Positions 10,101-18,900 are shown, counted from the first letter of the stretch. The stretch is DNA of 61,457 nucleotides from an uncultured Bacteroidota bacterium (GCA_903882805.1 CAIRYK010000038.1:1-61457); one strand, 5' to 3'. Numbers and translations are program-made. Notes: a model not told the origin generated them from the letters alone.

Positions 10101-12349
10101 TCAATGCACTGGCGCCCATTGCAGGCCCAACATCTGTATGCATAGGCTCAACAATTACATTAACAGACGCCATTGGCGGCGGTACATGGCTTAGCGGTAA
10201 TACTACCCGCGCCACAATTGGATCCACCAGCGGCATCGTAACCGGTGTAGCGGCAGGCACATTACCTATCTCCTATACAGTGGGCAGTTGCCGCGCTATA
10301 ACCACAGTAACAGTTAATACGGTATCGGCTATAACAGGAGCGGCAAGCGTATGCCAAGGGCAAACTAGAACGCTTACCGCGGTAGCAGGCGGCATCTGGA
10401 GCAGTAACGACAATACTATAGCCACTATAGGGTCTACAACAGGCGTTGTTTCTGGTGTAAACACAGGCATAGTAACGCTTTCGTATACTATGGCCACAGG
10501 CTGCTACACTACCAAAACAATGACTGTAAATGCGCTTGCGCCAATAATCGGCTCATCAAGCGTGTGTCTCGGACAAACAACAACGCTCACTAACACACTC
10601 AGTGGAGGTATCTGGACGAGCGGCAATACTACTCGCGCCACTGTAGGCTCAGTATCTGGCATTGTAACAGGTATCGCAGCAGGTTCAGCCCCTATCTCCT
10701 ACACCATCGGCGGTTGCAGAGACATCGTAACTATTACGGTTAATACGCTTTCCGCTATCACAGGTACAGCTTCTGTTTGTCAGGGTCTTACCACTACCCT
10801 TACATCAGTAGGCGCCGGCTTGTGGAACAGCGCCAACACCGGCATCGCAACTGTAGGGTCTACATCGGGCGTTGTAACCGGCGTTAACGCTGGTACGACC
10901 GTGATTTCCTTCACCCTGGCTACAGGTTGTACAGCCGTGCGCACCGTAACAGTGAATCCTTTGTCGCCTATCTCAGGTCTGAGCAGCGTATGCATCGGTC
11001 AAACAATAACGCTAACCAATGCAACACCCGGCGGACTATGGACAAGCGGAACGCCAGCCCGCGCTACCGTTGGTTCTGTTAGCGGTGTGGTTACCGGAAT
11101 CTCGTCTGGCATCACGCTTGTATCATATACTATTGGCAGTTGCCGCGCTACTCAGGCAGTTACGGTTAGTTCCCTTGGCGCTATAACAGGTCCTAACAGA
11201 GTTTGCGAAAACCAAAACATCAACCTCACCAATATTGGCGGAGGCGGCATCTGGACCAGTAGCAATACAGCTATAGGCACCGTAGTGAGCAATACCGGCG
11301 CAGTAACGGGCATTACAGCGGGAACGTTTATCATCTCCTACACTATAGGTACAAGCTGCACAGCAACGTACCCAGTTACTGTAAACCCACTGGCGGTAAT
11401 TACGGGTCCTGCATTCGTTTGTGTGGGTCAATCAGTAACCCTTTCCGACGCTACTCCGGGCGGCTCGTGGACAAGCGGCAACACCAACATTGCTATAATT
11501 GGTTCGGGCACAGGCGTGGCCACAGGCGTGTTACTGGGCGGTAATGTAAATATCAGCTACACAGTAACCAACACGGGATGCCGTACTACACGCCAACTAC
11601 AGGTATATCGCTTATCGGTAATTGCTGGTCCAACAAGCGTGTGTGAAGGTCAGACTATTACTGTAACCGATGCCGAAGGCGGTGGAACGTGGAGCAGTAG
11701 CAACCCCGGCGTAGCAGCTATTGGTTCAACCAATGGCGTTATCAATGGCGTTACTGCTGGTACATCTGTAATAAGCTATATACTTCCTACAACTTGCACA
11801 GCTACATCGGTTATCACCGTAAATCCGCTTTCGCCCATTACAGGAGCTAACAGCGTTTGTATGTCCACACCAACTACGCTATCGAACGCTACCCCCGGTG
11901 GATTATGGACAAGCACCAATCCCACAATTGCTCGGGTTGGTTCAACCACCGGCCTCGTAACCGGTCTGAACACAGGCATCACCAACATAACCTACACCAT
12001 TGCAGCAACTGGTTGTAGACTTGTGGTACCAATGACGGTGAATCCGTGCAGATTTGCCAACGATAACTCAGACCTGAATACAGGAACTTTTGACGTGCGC
12101 ATTTTCCCTAACCCCAATAAAGGCTCTTTCAACCTTAATGGATATTTAGGATCGAGCAAAACAGAAGAAGTAACAGTAGAAATCGTGAATATGCTTGGAC
12201 AGGTTGTGTACACAAATAAATACACTGTAGCAGATGGTAGAATAAATGAACAGATTCAGCTCAACTCATCGTTGGCGAATGGTATGTATTTACTCAACTT
12301 CAATGCCGAAAATGAAAAACGTGTTTTCCATTTTGTATTGCAGCAATAA
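4148..12349 (+). CDS. Giant T9SS-secreted Ig-like/beta-propeller repeat protein (2733 aa)
   Basis: A signal peptide (MRGFLARILAAWLLLCICF, then TANAQ) follows a 26-residue extension. Ig-like repeats fill residues ~50-415. An SBBP-type beta-propeller block (~417-870, repeated WAKTFG...DASGYVYTTG motifs) is followed by Ig repeats (~871-1090), a second propeller block (~1091-1554), about fifteen ~73-residue Ig repeats (~1555-2634), and a C-terminal T9SS type A sorting domain (VRIFPNPNKGSFNLNG ... NGMYLLNF). Nearly every Ig repeat has two Cys (SVCxG and a later GC/SC), probably one disulfide each. It should be exported by Sec, moved through the outer membrane by T9SS and anchored or released at the surface, likely for adhesion or biofilm (inference). 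The ATG at 4226, preceded by GGAGGAGTA, is an alternative start giving a standard signal peptide. A strong terminator follows at 12371. Confidence 0.93.
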   Translation: MNNNHTKQSTGVKECSLAQKTLSGGVMRGFLARILAAWLLLCICFTANAQISGPSSVCTGSTITLTNPTTGGTWNSDNTAVATVDLTTGDILGILAGTATISYTSTSGVDTRVVTVNETPSAISGPPSICISSSATYTNSVSGGTWSSYLPYFIDINTTSGVAIPYHEGGGTYITYTLPSGCYTSVNVTVDGVPPLEGIAGACVGGTTTLVSTLSFYTGTWSSSATGIATVGSSTGIVTGVSAGTSAITFMMASGCYGVYPVTISPAPAAISGANSVCAGATTTFSNTVSGGLWSSSNNAAATVGSTTGIVTGIAYGVPTITYAMGDGCYAIKSLTINPTPPDAITGNGMLCIGETSLLNSAPSGGTWSSDNTAIATISSTGLVTAVSRGSTLVRYTISTSCGMATTTRILNVGQATEWEWANAVTTTGGFSETGNYGQTPIISDAYGNTYVISKFTAGTATFGSFTFSTSNASNIVVAKYNSAGYCLWAKTFGADYGTQGNAIALDASGYVYTTGQFQGVSGTSYPFGSGSITGTGRTEGFILKYDDMGNEIWARQTTGGTGINFINGLYTDASGNCYVTGQAGSTGVTFGSTAPLTGAGMFAAKYNNSGTALWATSITSRPEAMGLSIDVDATGNAFIGGWMQGTETISTVSGPVTLTEIGWRDALVTKLDPSGVCQWVKQYGGPNTTLTARDMQGIARLIKVTNAGEIYIAGEFGISLTLGSIVLNRSASAPRQTAFVAKLDNNGDPIWAKQALNDDYISYCYGMAMNATGDIYLAGKHQGPMDFGGQHFSGAGLNGFVAKFDATGNCNWGTSVGSGYADGDPTFTGITLDNSENVYVAGFVDRTVAFGCASATSPSSYNAFTAKLTNICPTSVSVCVGNSITISSPVSGGTFSSSDTCAIIDGTTGVLIGHSAGTATVTYSAPYACQRITNVTVYGTPTLTGITSLCTGATTTLTASSTGGAWSSGAPAIATVGSASGVVTGIAYGTASISYSLGGGCYSTHVLTVNPFPPSPITGNLNLCTGDVVTLSSTPAGGTWSSSNSAVATISGGGGVTVTGSGSSLIMYSISTPCGVASTSAMLNVNQANKWEWAYSAGATGQSLMDFVGNSSPMATDASGNTYVTGRFTGTTDFGSFTVSSGTSYQSAAFVAKYNSAGVCQWVKTLSGASPSFPYNNAGRNIGVDASGNCYVAGYLSEAAGATVAFGSDVLTGNGANQFYLVKYDANGNEIWARQPTMGTSGSDGLQSLATDASGNCFLAGYTTYDNITFGSTSTLSPGSFVAKYDASGNAIWATRLGAGYLTIPYAVTSDASGACYVTGNKEGTQVFATTSPTTLSAIGDRDVFVGKIDASGVFQWVRQFGFSGTSLSVYRRDAYGKTIKADGSGNIFVAGDFYGGLTVGSTTYTLPATIATGVFITKLDGSGNPIWVKSNNGSGQMIFGNAMTLSATGDPVLTGVSVGPNNFGPATGPQMTGDNNVYVAKFSSATGDCNWVRTSVVPDYYGNAEVYGIGTDASDNIYIGGHTRNSTATFGCATTANTSSLAVYLAKLGPGCGTITPAGATPVCMGSSTTLTDVTPGGTWYTSSPAVAVDMTTGDITTLSPGTAIVSYTTRSGCIRTTTIAVNPLPAAITGSLSICEGSLQTLSSATPGGEWTSGDYDVVIVGSGTGIVTGIGPGVTDIIYTITGTGCARSVTVTVNAAAPNSGGGSVCAGQSLALINTITGGAWTSGNTAIATVGSTTGIVTGVAGGVANITYTNPSGCRSVSTVTVVALSPISGPGTVCQSQSVTLINAAPGGTWTSTDGSVATINTLTGVVNGIAPGVVTISYTISGLGCSATHTLSVNPFAPISGPTSVCLGQTVTLINAATGGVWSSNNSAIASIGSVSGIATGVAGGIATISYNLGSCRATQLLTVNTISAISGLASVCQGQTITLTNAGTGLWTSNDDAMATVGSTSGVVTGVTAGVAIITYTLPTGCFATKTLTINALAPIAGPTSVCIGSTITLTDAIGGGTWLSGNTTRATIGSTSGIVTGVAAGTLPISYTVGSCRAITTVTVNTVSAITGAASVCQGQTRTLTAVAGGIWSSNDNTIATIGSTTGVVSGVNTGIVTLSYTMATGCYTTKTMTVNALAPIIGSSSVCLGQTTTLTNTLSGGIWTSGNTTRATVGSVSGIVTGIAAGSAPISYTIGGCRDIVTITVNTLSAITGTASVCQGLTTTLTSVGAGLWNSANTGIATVGSTSGVVTGVNAGTTVISFTLATGCTAVRTVTVNPLSPISGLSSVCIGQTITLTNATPGGLWTSGTPARATVGSVSGVVTGISSGITLVSYTIGSCRATQAVTVSSLGAITGPNRVCENQNINLTNIGGGGIWTSSNTAIGTVVSNTGAVTGITAGTFIISYTIGTSCTATYPVTVNPLAVITGPAFVCVGQSVTLSDATPGGSWTSGNTNIAIIGSGTGVATGVLLGGNVNISYTVTNTGCRTTRQLQVYRLSVIAGPTSVCEGQTITVTDAEGGGTWSSSNPGVAAIGSTNGVINGVTAGTSVISYILPTTCTATSVITVNPLSPITGANSVCMSTPTTLSNATPGGLWTSTNPTIARVGSTTGLVTGLNTGITNITYTIAATGCRLVVPMTVNPCRFANDNSDLNTGTFDVRIFPNPNKGSFNLNGYLGSSKTEEVTVEIVNMLGQVVYTNKYTVADGRINEQIQLNSSLANGMYLLNFNAENEKRVFHFVLQQ

Positions 12350-12370
12350 TCGAGATAGCATAGGTTAATG

Positions 12371-12404
12371 AAAAGGGGGCGTTCAACATTGGACGCCCCC
12401 TTTT
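12371..12404 (+). terminator. Rho-independent terminator after the giant repeat gene
   Basis: A 14-bp stem with one G-U pair (AAAAGGGGGCGTTC / GGACGCCCCCTTTT) around a 6-nt loop, ending in T4, starts 22 bp after the stop codon. The A/T flanks make it symmetric, so it could work in both directions. Confidence 0.9.
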
Positions 12405-12815
12405 CTATTAATATGTTTATCAATATGCCTAAAATCGCCAAGCAGTATTGAACTAACTATTTTTGTTACCAACTAACAGTGCGTTTAGTCAATAACTGCA
12501 TTACAGGAACTTATAGTGCACAACTAGCTCAAACAATTTCCGACTATAATATCAACAAAAATAAACACAATAGTGTCTACACGCGAGACGCCTATTATAG
12601 AAATCGCCAATAATAATCAGCGCTATTCACTTATGCCCAAACAAATATTGGAAGACTACATAAATTTGAAACTCGCTGATTATGGTAATGAAAAACAAAT
12701 ATTTACAGTAAATTCATTCACCGTCATTAAATGCGCCGTACTTTTGAGGCGCTTAGCGAGTTAATTTTAACAGAAAGTTACTATAATAACGCAATAAGGT
12801 TGCAAAATATTTTGA
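12405..12815 (+). promoter_or_regulatory. Non-coding gap with candidate promoter for the SAM-transferase gene
   Basis: This 411-bp AT-rich gap has no convincing gene; the only sizeable open frame (12573-12764, GTG start) has no recognisable domain. A TACTTTTG box at 12739-12746 matches the -7 consensus and would start a transcript ~65 nt before the ATG at 12816. It overlaps a small GCGCC/GGCGC inverted repeat at about 12733-12752. Confidence 0.4.
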
Positions 12816-13637
12816 ATGGGTTGTATCACGTTGTTATCAGATTTCGGAATGCAGGATGCTTCAGCGGCAATTGCAAAAGGAATACTGATGCAATATACCC
12901 CAGAACTGCCTGTTATTGATATTAGCCACGAGATAAGTCCAAACCATATGGGGCAGGCTGCATATGTGGCATCGGCAGCATATAGCGCTTTTCCTAAGGG
13001 CTCTTATCATTTGTTACTATTCGATTTGTTTTCTGAAATTGCTCCAAAATTGGTCATTGCTGAACATGATGGGCGCTACTTACTTGCTCCTGATAACGGC
13101 ATTATTTCGCTAATATTAGGACAAACACCAAAAAATGCATGGATCATCAAAGAATTCAAGAAAGACGGAAAATACTCCGACTGGGTTCATTTTTCTGCAC
13201 AAATAATAGCAAGCTTACAAAATAGAAAATTAGAAGATAGCGGTCTAACCGCATATATACTAAAAGATTCACCAAGTATATACCTACCTATTTTAGCAGA
13301 CTCACAAACTCTTATTTGCGACGTGGCTCATATTGACCACTATGGAAATGCCATTTTAAACATCAATAAACATAAATTCGGGGCATTTATAGCTGGTAGA
13401 AAATTCGAAATCCATTTCAAACAAACTGAGCGCCTGTCTAAAATAGCCAATAACTATTCAGATGTTGAAGACGGCGAAAAACTATGTCGCATAAATAGTA
13501 ACAATACACTCGAAATTGGTATAAACAGAGGCAATGCAGCAAGTTTATTTGGATTGAAACTGGGAGGTAGGAACAACAACATTAAAATTATTAAACTCAA
13601 TGATAGTCCGAATAGTACAAATGAATTTCCGTTCTGA
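12816..13637 (+). CDS. SAM hydroxide adenosyltransferase (DUF62) family protein
   Basis: The N-terminus MGCITLLSDFG and the motifs PVIDISHEISPN and LLAPDNGIISLIL match the S-adenosyl-L-methionine hydroxide adenosyltransferase family (related to SAM-dependent halogenases), which splits SAM to adenosine and methionine. The 273-aa length is usual. The Asp of the SDFG loop is present. The segment that normally carries a DPGVGT..R-like motif reads FDLFSEIAPK here, so the usual Arg of the catalytic triad is not obvious and activity is uncertain. Its 3' end overlaps the next gene by 38 bp, suggesting coupled translation. Confidence 0.85.
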   Translation: MGCITLLSDFGMQDASAAIAKGILMQYTPELPVIDISHEISPNHMGQAAYVASAAYSAFPKGSYHLLLFDLFSEIAPKLVIAEHDGRYLLAPDNGIISLILGQTPKNAWIIKEFKKDGKYSDWVHFSAQIIASLQNRKLEDSGLTAYILKDSPSIYLPILADSQTLICDVAHIDHYGNAILNINKHKFGAFIAGRKFEIHFKQTERLSKIANNYSDVEDGEKLCRINSNNTLEIGINRGNAASLFGLKLGGRNNNIKIIKLNDSPNSTNEFPF

Positions 13638-13884
13638 TGAAGTGGAGCAATTCGTAACTTTATTTCAGGAGCGCAAAGAAACAATCAAAAAGTTTAAAGG
13701 TTGTATTCACCTTGAATTATTGCAAGACTGCGATAACCCTACCATATTTTTTACCTATAGCCATTGGAAATCTGTTGAAGATTTAGATAAGTATCGCTTT
13801 TCTGAATTTTTTAAAGAAACGTGGACACTTACAAAAGCGCTGTTTGCAGAAAAAGCACGAGCACAAAGTCTAAAAAGTATATAA
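13600..13884 (+). CDS. Antibiotic biosynthesis monooxygenase (ABM) domain protein
   Basis: A 94-aa single-domain protein. MIVRIVQMNF, then a helix with VEQFVTLFQER, GCIHLELLQD and TYSHWKSVEDLDKYR, is the ferredoxin-like dimeric alpha/beta-barrel pattern of the ABM family (YgiN/HmoA-like). Members act as small monooxygenases, quinol-modifying enzymes or haem-degrading proteins; the substrate cannot be read from sequence. The start at 13600 rather than the internal Met at 13621 keeps the first beta strand intact. It overlaps the preceding gene by 38 bp and shares a convergent terminator with the HIT gene. Confidence 0.8.
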   Translation: MIVRIVQMNFRSDEVEQFVTLFQERKETIKKFKGCIHLELLQDCDNPTIFFTYSHWKSVEDLDKYRFSEFFKETWTLTKALFAEKARAQSLKSI

Positions 13885-13892
13885 AATAAAAA

Positions 13893-13918
13893 CAGCGCGA
13901 TCGTTATACGTCGCGCTG
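13893..13918. terminator. Bidirectional terminator between convergent genes
   Basis: An 8-bp perfect stem (CAGCGCGA / TCGCGCTG) with a 10-nt loop lies in the 39-bp gap between the converging ABM and HIT genes. The plus side has no clear T-run; on the minus side the stem is followed by TTTTTATTTTAT. Confidence 0.65.
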
Positions 13919-13923
13919 CTCAT

Positions 13924-14316
13924 TTAAATATTGTCCACTATCCTGTTCTGTATCTCTTTAAAATCTTCTGACGATAACTTAATTTTTGGCCTGGTAAAAT
14001 TAAGGTCATCCGCGGAGTTGATTGGAACAAGATGCATATGTGCATGTGGCACTTCAAGACCAATAACGCTTAAGCCGCACCTATTACAAGGAAATGTTTT
14101 TTCAATGGCTCGTGCTATAGGTTTTGCAAATAAAAACCACTTTGCAAGTACCTCATCCGGCAAATCAAATAAATTATCTATCTCAATCTTAGGTACCACA
14201 AGTACATGACCCTTTACTATTGGAAATACATCCAAAAAAGCAATAAAGTCGTCACTTTCGGCTATTTTGTAGCAAGGAATAGCTCCTTGGATAATTTTTG
14301 AAAATATGGAAGACAT
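13924..14316 (-). CDS. HIT family hydrolase (Hint-like)
   Basis: A 130-aa histidine-triad protein. It begins with the typical SIFSKIIQGAIPCYKIAE and has the catalytic HxHxH motif as HAHMHLVP near residues 90-97, with VKGHVLVVPK in the core. Family members hydrolyse nucleoside phosphoramidates or dinucleotides; the cellular substrate is usually unknown. It lies 3 bp downstream of greA and is probably cotranscribed with it. The length is normal and no key residue is missing. Confidence 0.92.
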   Translation of the reverse strand: MSSIFSKIIQGAIPCYKIAESDDFIAFLDVFPIVKGHVLVVPKIEIDNLFDLPDEVLAKWFLFAKPIARAIEKTFPCNRCGLSVIGLEVPHAHMHLVPINSADDLNFTRPKIKLSSEDFKEIQNRIVDNI

Positions 14317-14319
14317 AGC

Positions 14320-14793
14320 CTAAATAGATATATTCTCAACTTTAAACTTAATAACACCACCGGGAGTAACAACATCCACAATCTCCCCAACCAACTTTCC
14401 TAACAGCCCCTTACCTATTGGCGATGTAACTGAAATTTTACCTTGTTTTATATCTGCCTCACGTTCTGACACAAGCTGGTACACCATAGCTTTGCCATTA
14501 TTCATATTTGTAACAGATACTTTACTCAATACAGAGACTTTACTTATGTCTATGTTTTTAGCGTCAATAACTCTTGCAGACATTAATGCTTCTTGTAAAT
14601 AGGCAATTTTAGCTTCATGATGGCCCTGAGCTTCTTTTGCTGCATCATACTCCGCATTTTCCTTAAGATCGCCTTTTTCCCTTGCCTCGGCAATCTGTCT
14701 GGCAATCTCTGCCCTACCTGAGGTTTTAAGAATATTTAATTCTTCCCTCATCTGGTCCAATGTCTCTTTCGTCAGGTAATTAAAATCAGACAT
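14320..14793 (-). CDS. greA: Transcription elongation factor GreA
   Basis: A 157-aa protein with both GreA domains: an N-terminal coiled coil (YLTKETLDQMREEL, then EAREKGDLKENAEYDAAKEA, which contains the acidic tip) and a C-terminal FKBP-like domain (ISVTSPIGKGLLGKLVGE). GreA enters the RNA polymerase secondary channel and stimulates cleavage of backtracked transcripts. It is the first gene of a greA-HIT pair. Its candidate promoter box (14861-14868) lies just upstream of the terminator hairpin of the preceding operon, so the mRNA may begin with that hairpin. Confidence 0.95.
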   Translation of the reverse strand: MSDFNYLTKETLDQMREELNILKTSGRAEIARQIAEAREKGDLKENAEYDAAKEAQGHHEAKIAYLQEALMSARVIDAKNIDISKVSVLSKVSVTNMNNGKAMVYQLVSEREADIKQGKISVTSPIGKGLLGKLVGEIVDVVTPGGVIKFKVENISI

Positions 14794-14814
14794 TATAGTT
14801 TTATTTTATTGATT

Positions 14815-14854
14815 ATGAAAAAAAAATACAACGCTTCTGTTGACAGAAGCGTTG
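14815..14854 (-). terminator. Terminator of the surface-protein operon
   Basis: On the minus strand an 11-bp perfect stem (CAACGCTTCTG / CAGAAGCGTTG) with a 4-nt loop is followed by TATTTTTTTTT, 28 bp after the stop of the PorV-like gene. It lies immediately after the greA promoter box, so it also forms part of the greA leader. Confidence 0.85.
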
Positions 14855-14860
14855 CAAATG

Positions 14861-14868
14861 CAAAAGTA
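14861..14868 (-). promoter_or_regulatory. Candidate -7 box for greA
   Basis: TACTTTTG on the minus strand matches TAnnTTTG. The -33 TTG element is not clear. The transcript would begin within a few bases of the terminator stem. Confidence 0.5.
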
Positions 14869-14881
14869 CAAAATTTTATGA

Positions 14882-15964
14882 TTAGCGAGTCATACGCAGT
14901 GCAAGCATATGAACGCCATTTGCCGGACGTTGAGTCGGACGGTAAGAATAATCAAAGGCAACCATTGGTCCGGTAGCGCCTATTCTGTGTTGAACAGTAG
15001 CTCCAGCAGCTATACCAGAGAACATAGTTGTAGTCTCGGTCGAACTAGTGATACCTTTTTCGTAACGGTATGCCGCTCTGAGCATAACCATATCCTTGAA
15101 TCCATACTCCAAACCTGCTCCAAGGTAATCGTTGTTAAACGAATTTGAAGTAAAGTTAGCTATTACAGAAAGTCTGTGACTAGGCGTAGCATCCTTTGAC
15201 GCAAGATGGTTTTCATCAAGGAACAAGTCATACGATGCCCCAATGTTCAGATAAGTTGGCATTGCAAACTTGTCTGATGGGTATGTTGCAGTGATTGCAA
15301 AGGTTGGTGAAGCTTGCGGTTGATCAGCATTAACAGAGAATCCGTTGCCAGAGAAGCGCATGTTAGTACCAATGTTGCGAAGAGCAATACCAAAATGGAA
15401 ATTGTCGCGCTTACCGGTAACGTATTGTATACCAGCTTCAAAAGCCAGCCCTTGCGCTATGATGTTACTCACCTGCTCAGAAACGTATGTCATTGCAAAA
15501 CCAGCATTGATATGCGTAGAGAACTGCTTTGCAAAACCCAGTTCTATATTAAGAAACTGGGGCCTGAAAGATCCATACCCTTCCGGATTAAAGTAATCGG
15601 TTGCCTGTATGTCGCCGAAACCCATTGACATGATGTTCAAACCGATTACACCAGACTCTCCCAACTTTTGAGCAACGCCCAAATTGCTGATCGTGATGTT
15701 TGTTCCTGTAAGATATATACCACTTGATAATCCAACCTCTGTTGAACTGTCCTGTGCCAATCCGGCAATGTTAAGTTTCATTGCTTCAAGTCCGCTAACA
15801 GATGCTGTATTTATTGCAAATAAGCCTGTTGAGCGCGCCCATGGATTGATGGACATTTCGGGTGCGCCAGATTGCCCGGAACGGTCTTTATTTCCTGCTA
15901 CTGCGTTAAAAGACATTCCTAAAGCGCAGATGGCAACTATTGCTTTACTTGAAAAGTTTTTCAT
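14882..15964 (-). CDS. PorV/PorQ-family outer-membrane beta-barrel protein
   Basis: A signal peptide (MKNFSSKAIVAICALGMSF, then NAVA) is followed by alternating aromatic/glycine beta strands and the segment TASVSGLEAMKLNIAGLAQ, typical of the PorV/PorQ (UPF0164-like) barrels. In known T9SS, PorV shuttles cargo from the translocon to the attachment complex and PorQ works with the sortase PorU. It is the last gene of an operon behind a TonB receptor and a large surface protein, which suggests a partner for that specific cargo rather than the general PorV. The start at 15964 gives a clean signal peptide; 15976 adds four residues. Family sure, exact role inferred. Confidence 0.75.
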   Translation of the reverse strand: MKNFSSKAIVAICALGMSFNAVAGNKDRSGQSGAPEMSINPWARSTGLFAINTASVSGLEAMKLNIAGLAQDSSTEVGLSSGIYLTGTNITISNLGVAQKLGESGVIGLNIMSMGFGDIQATDYFNPEGYGSFRPQFLNIELGFAKQFSTHINAGFAMTYVSEQVSNIIAQGLAFEAGIQYVTGKRDNFHFGIALRNIGTNMRFSGNGFSVNADQPQASPTFAITATYPSDKFAMPTYLNIGASYDLFLDENHLASKDATPSHRLSVIANFTSNSFNNDYLGAGLEYGFKDMVMLRAAYRYEKGITSSTETTTMFSGIAAGATVQHRIGATGPMVAFDYSYRPTQRPANGVHMLALRMTR

Positions 15965-15997
15965 AAATATATACAAATAAACATTTTTTAGATTAAA

Positions 15998-18900
15998 TTA
16001 GTACGTAGTAACATCCAACGGCCTTGCAGCGCCAAACCATTTAATAACTGTCTCGCCTAAACCTTCAGCTTTAACATCCATCAGATACATACCGCTCGAA
16101 ATTGGTAGACCAACACTATTGCGGATATCCCAATCGATGTAAGAAGTATTGTCATTCTTAGACAATGTACGAACAAGTGTACCATCAAGAGAGTATATGT
16201 TGATCGTCACTTTCGAAGGCAAATTGATGATTCTCACCTTTGTATCGTAACGGTTGCGCTCCCAACCTGAATAACCATAGTATGGATTCGGAACTGCATA
16301 TATTCTGTTCAATATTCTGGTTCTATCAGTTGTGTCAGACTTTGCAATCTTTGCCAAACCACTAGTGCTAAAGGTATAGTATGGGTTGGTAGCCATGCCA
16401 GGTATTACTTTCACATCAGGAATGTTGTTTGTATCTGCAACAGCATGGTAAGAACTATACGGACGTTTTACTCTGAAACGCAATCTTGTAGTTGTCGGTA
16501 TCAAACCATCTTTCAGTGACAGCATAGGCACTGTAGGATTAGAAGTTGGAACGCCAATCCACTGCATTGGTTCATAGGCTCTTTGTAGGAACACATTTGA
16601 AGTATAATATTTCTTAACGTTAGCTACAAAAACCTTATCGCTATCGTAAGCTGAATTAAGAATGTACACTATGTGCTTGCCTCCGTAGATAATTGAATTA
16701 TCAAAAGGATTGAACTTAACTGATGATGGATTCCAAATCATATCGCCGCCATTATCGCTGGTCAGATAAGAATCTTCACCAAATACTATGTTCAGGCGTT
16801 TACCGGTATTCTGATCAACTGCATAACCAGGGAACCATGACATACCTCTGTCTGTATCAGATTCAGCATATTTAGGGCTAACTCCGTCTGTGTTCAAATC
16901 ACCGTTCCAGCTTCTGTGCCTTCTCAACAAGAACTTCAACGCATTACCCTCTGCAAGTGTAGAGTCTTCCTGTTCTTCAATTACAGCTACTCTTGTCCAT
17001 TTAGATTTATCGCTTGTAAACACCAGGTCAACATCTGGTAAAGCCTGGAAGTGACCGATATCCTGTGTTCTTGGAGAGTAAGCGATATCGAATCCACAAG
17101 GTGAACCAGCGCCTGCTGAGTTTGTAAGGTGATAGAATGCCCAAGCTGAAGCGAGGCAATAAGGACCCCATGTGCTCTTCGTAGGTGTAAAGTTATCCAG
17201 CATGTTACCATAGTTACTGTTTACGTCCAACTTCATGTAGTCGTTGAAGTAACATGGGTTACCGCGTGGATCTGTAGTCGTGTTGGGTGGAGATGGTGTT
17301 TTAAACTTCTGTACATTACCAGAGCGCAACCAGTTAGAGAAGCTACTGTCGTTCTGATCTTGAACACCCCACAACCAAGGTGTTGATGGATCGTCAAATG
17401 TAATGTCTGATGTAAGATAGCCGTTACCATCAAGCTGATTGTTAGAACCAGGAGTACCTACCTGAGTTACGCTAACACTCAAACCATATTTCTGCAATAT
17501 TTGCTCGTTAACGCCAGCGAGTGTTGTTTCGCTGTAGATGGTATCAACCGGACGACCATTTTCTAAAGCAGTTAATCTCCATGTAGCTTTGTTTCTGATT
17601 CTGCGTGTAGAATCTGCAACGATCAATGAATCAGCTCCAGCAATCTGCAGTACCCAGTTATATTTTGGAACCAGTAGTGGATCAACAACTTTTACATCTA
17701 TCGGGCCTTGGCCAGCAACATAGGTAGCTTTATCTACTTTACCATCAGCAACAGCCGCAGCTTCAGAAGCAGCGTCGAGCTGTATGATGTTACCGCCATT
17801 ACCCATACCTTCTACTCTTGTAATTTCAACGCCAGAACCATAATCAGCATTCAGTATTGTTCCCATATCGCCATTAGCCGGGTTGGGCATTACTGTAAGC
17901 TTTGGTACATCTATACCGCCAGCTCCGTGTGAGCTACCCAGATAAGGAACATCCTGTGTAGATACTGTATTACGAGAATCGAAGCTTGAGAAGTTGTTGT
18001 AAGCATAAGCTATCGCTACAAAATAGTAGTTATGATAGTTGATAAACCGTTTGTCAGAGCCCGTAGCGAACTGGTCATTTGTAAGTACGAAACTGTGTAC
18101 TATACCGCTGTCCTTACCATTTACCTTAATCTGTGGTATGTGTGTAGTATCACTGATGTTGATGTTTTTAACATAGTTCACTATCTGTTTAACGCTATCA
18201 TGAACGTCGCACTGGAACACTTCGTATGCTTTAGTATTATCTACTTCGCCGGTGTTAGGATCAAAAATTTCTGATGCTGTAACTTGGCTGTTAGCTAACT
18301 GGAATACGCGATAACCCTGGAAACGATACAAAGAGTCTTTGTTGCCTTGTGCTTTAACAACAATCTGGTGGTACTGCAAAGAATCTTTGTAAGAACTATC
18401 TGAACGACCATAGTTTTCACCATAGTTGTTGCTACCATAGTCGTTAACCAGATATACAATCAACTTTCTGTCCAACTCTCTTACTACCATTCTTGGAGCT
18501 TCAGGACCTTCTACAGTTTTAAATTTATTATCGAACAAAGCCTGAGCCTGATCATCTACATTCTTAATTGTCTTGAAGTTTGTAGAAGGACAACCGCCAA
18601 CGCCTTTTGCCCAAACCACACCGATAGTGATATCGTTGATTGCGCCTGACAACAATTGGAACGGACCAGAAGAGAACACGAAACGACGGTCGCCGGGAGG
18701 GTTAGCGCAAGCGCACTCAGACCACTCTGATGCATTACCCGGATCTCCCCAGAACACAAAGTTAGAAACCGGCCCTGAACCATAACCTTTACTTGGTACG
18801 CCTGGTCCCTGGAAGTCATCAGCGAAGCGCTGACCGTTTCTGATAGAACCTGTCATGTAGTTGTAGATCTGTACACCATTGTCAGGGTTACCAATCGAAC

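Noticed and set aside
12573..12764. 63-aa open frame before the SAM-transferase gene
   Set aside because: GTG start, no domain, AT-driven composition, and a promoter-like box lies inside it.
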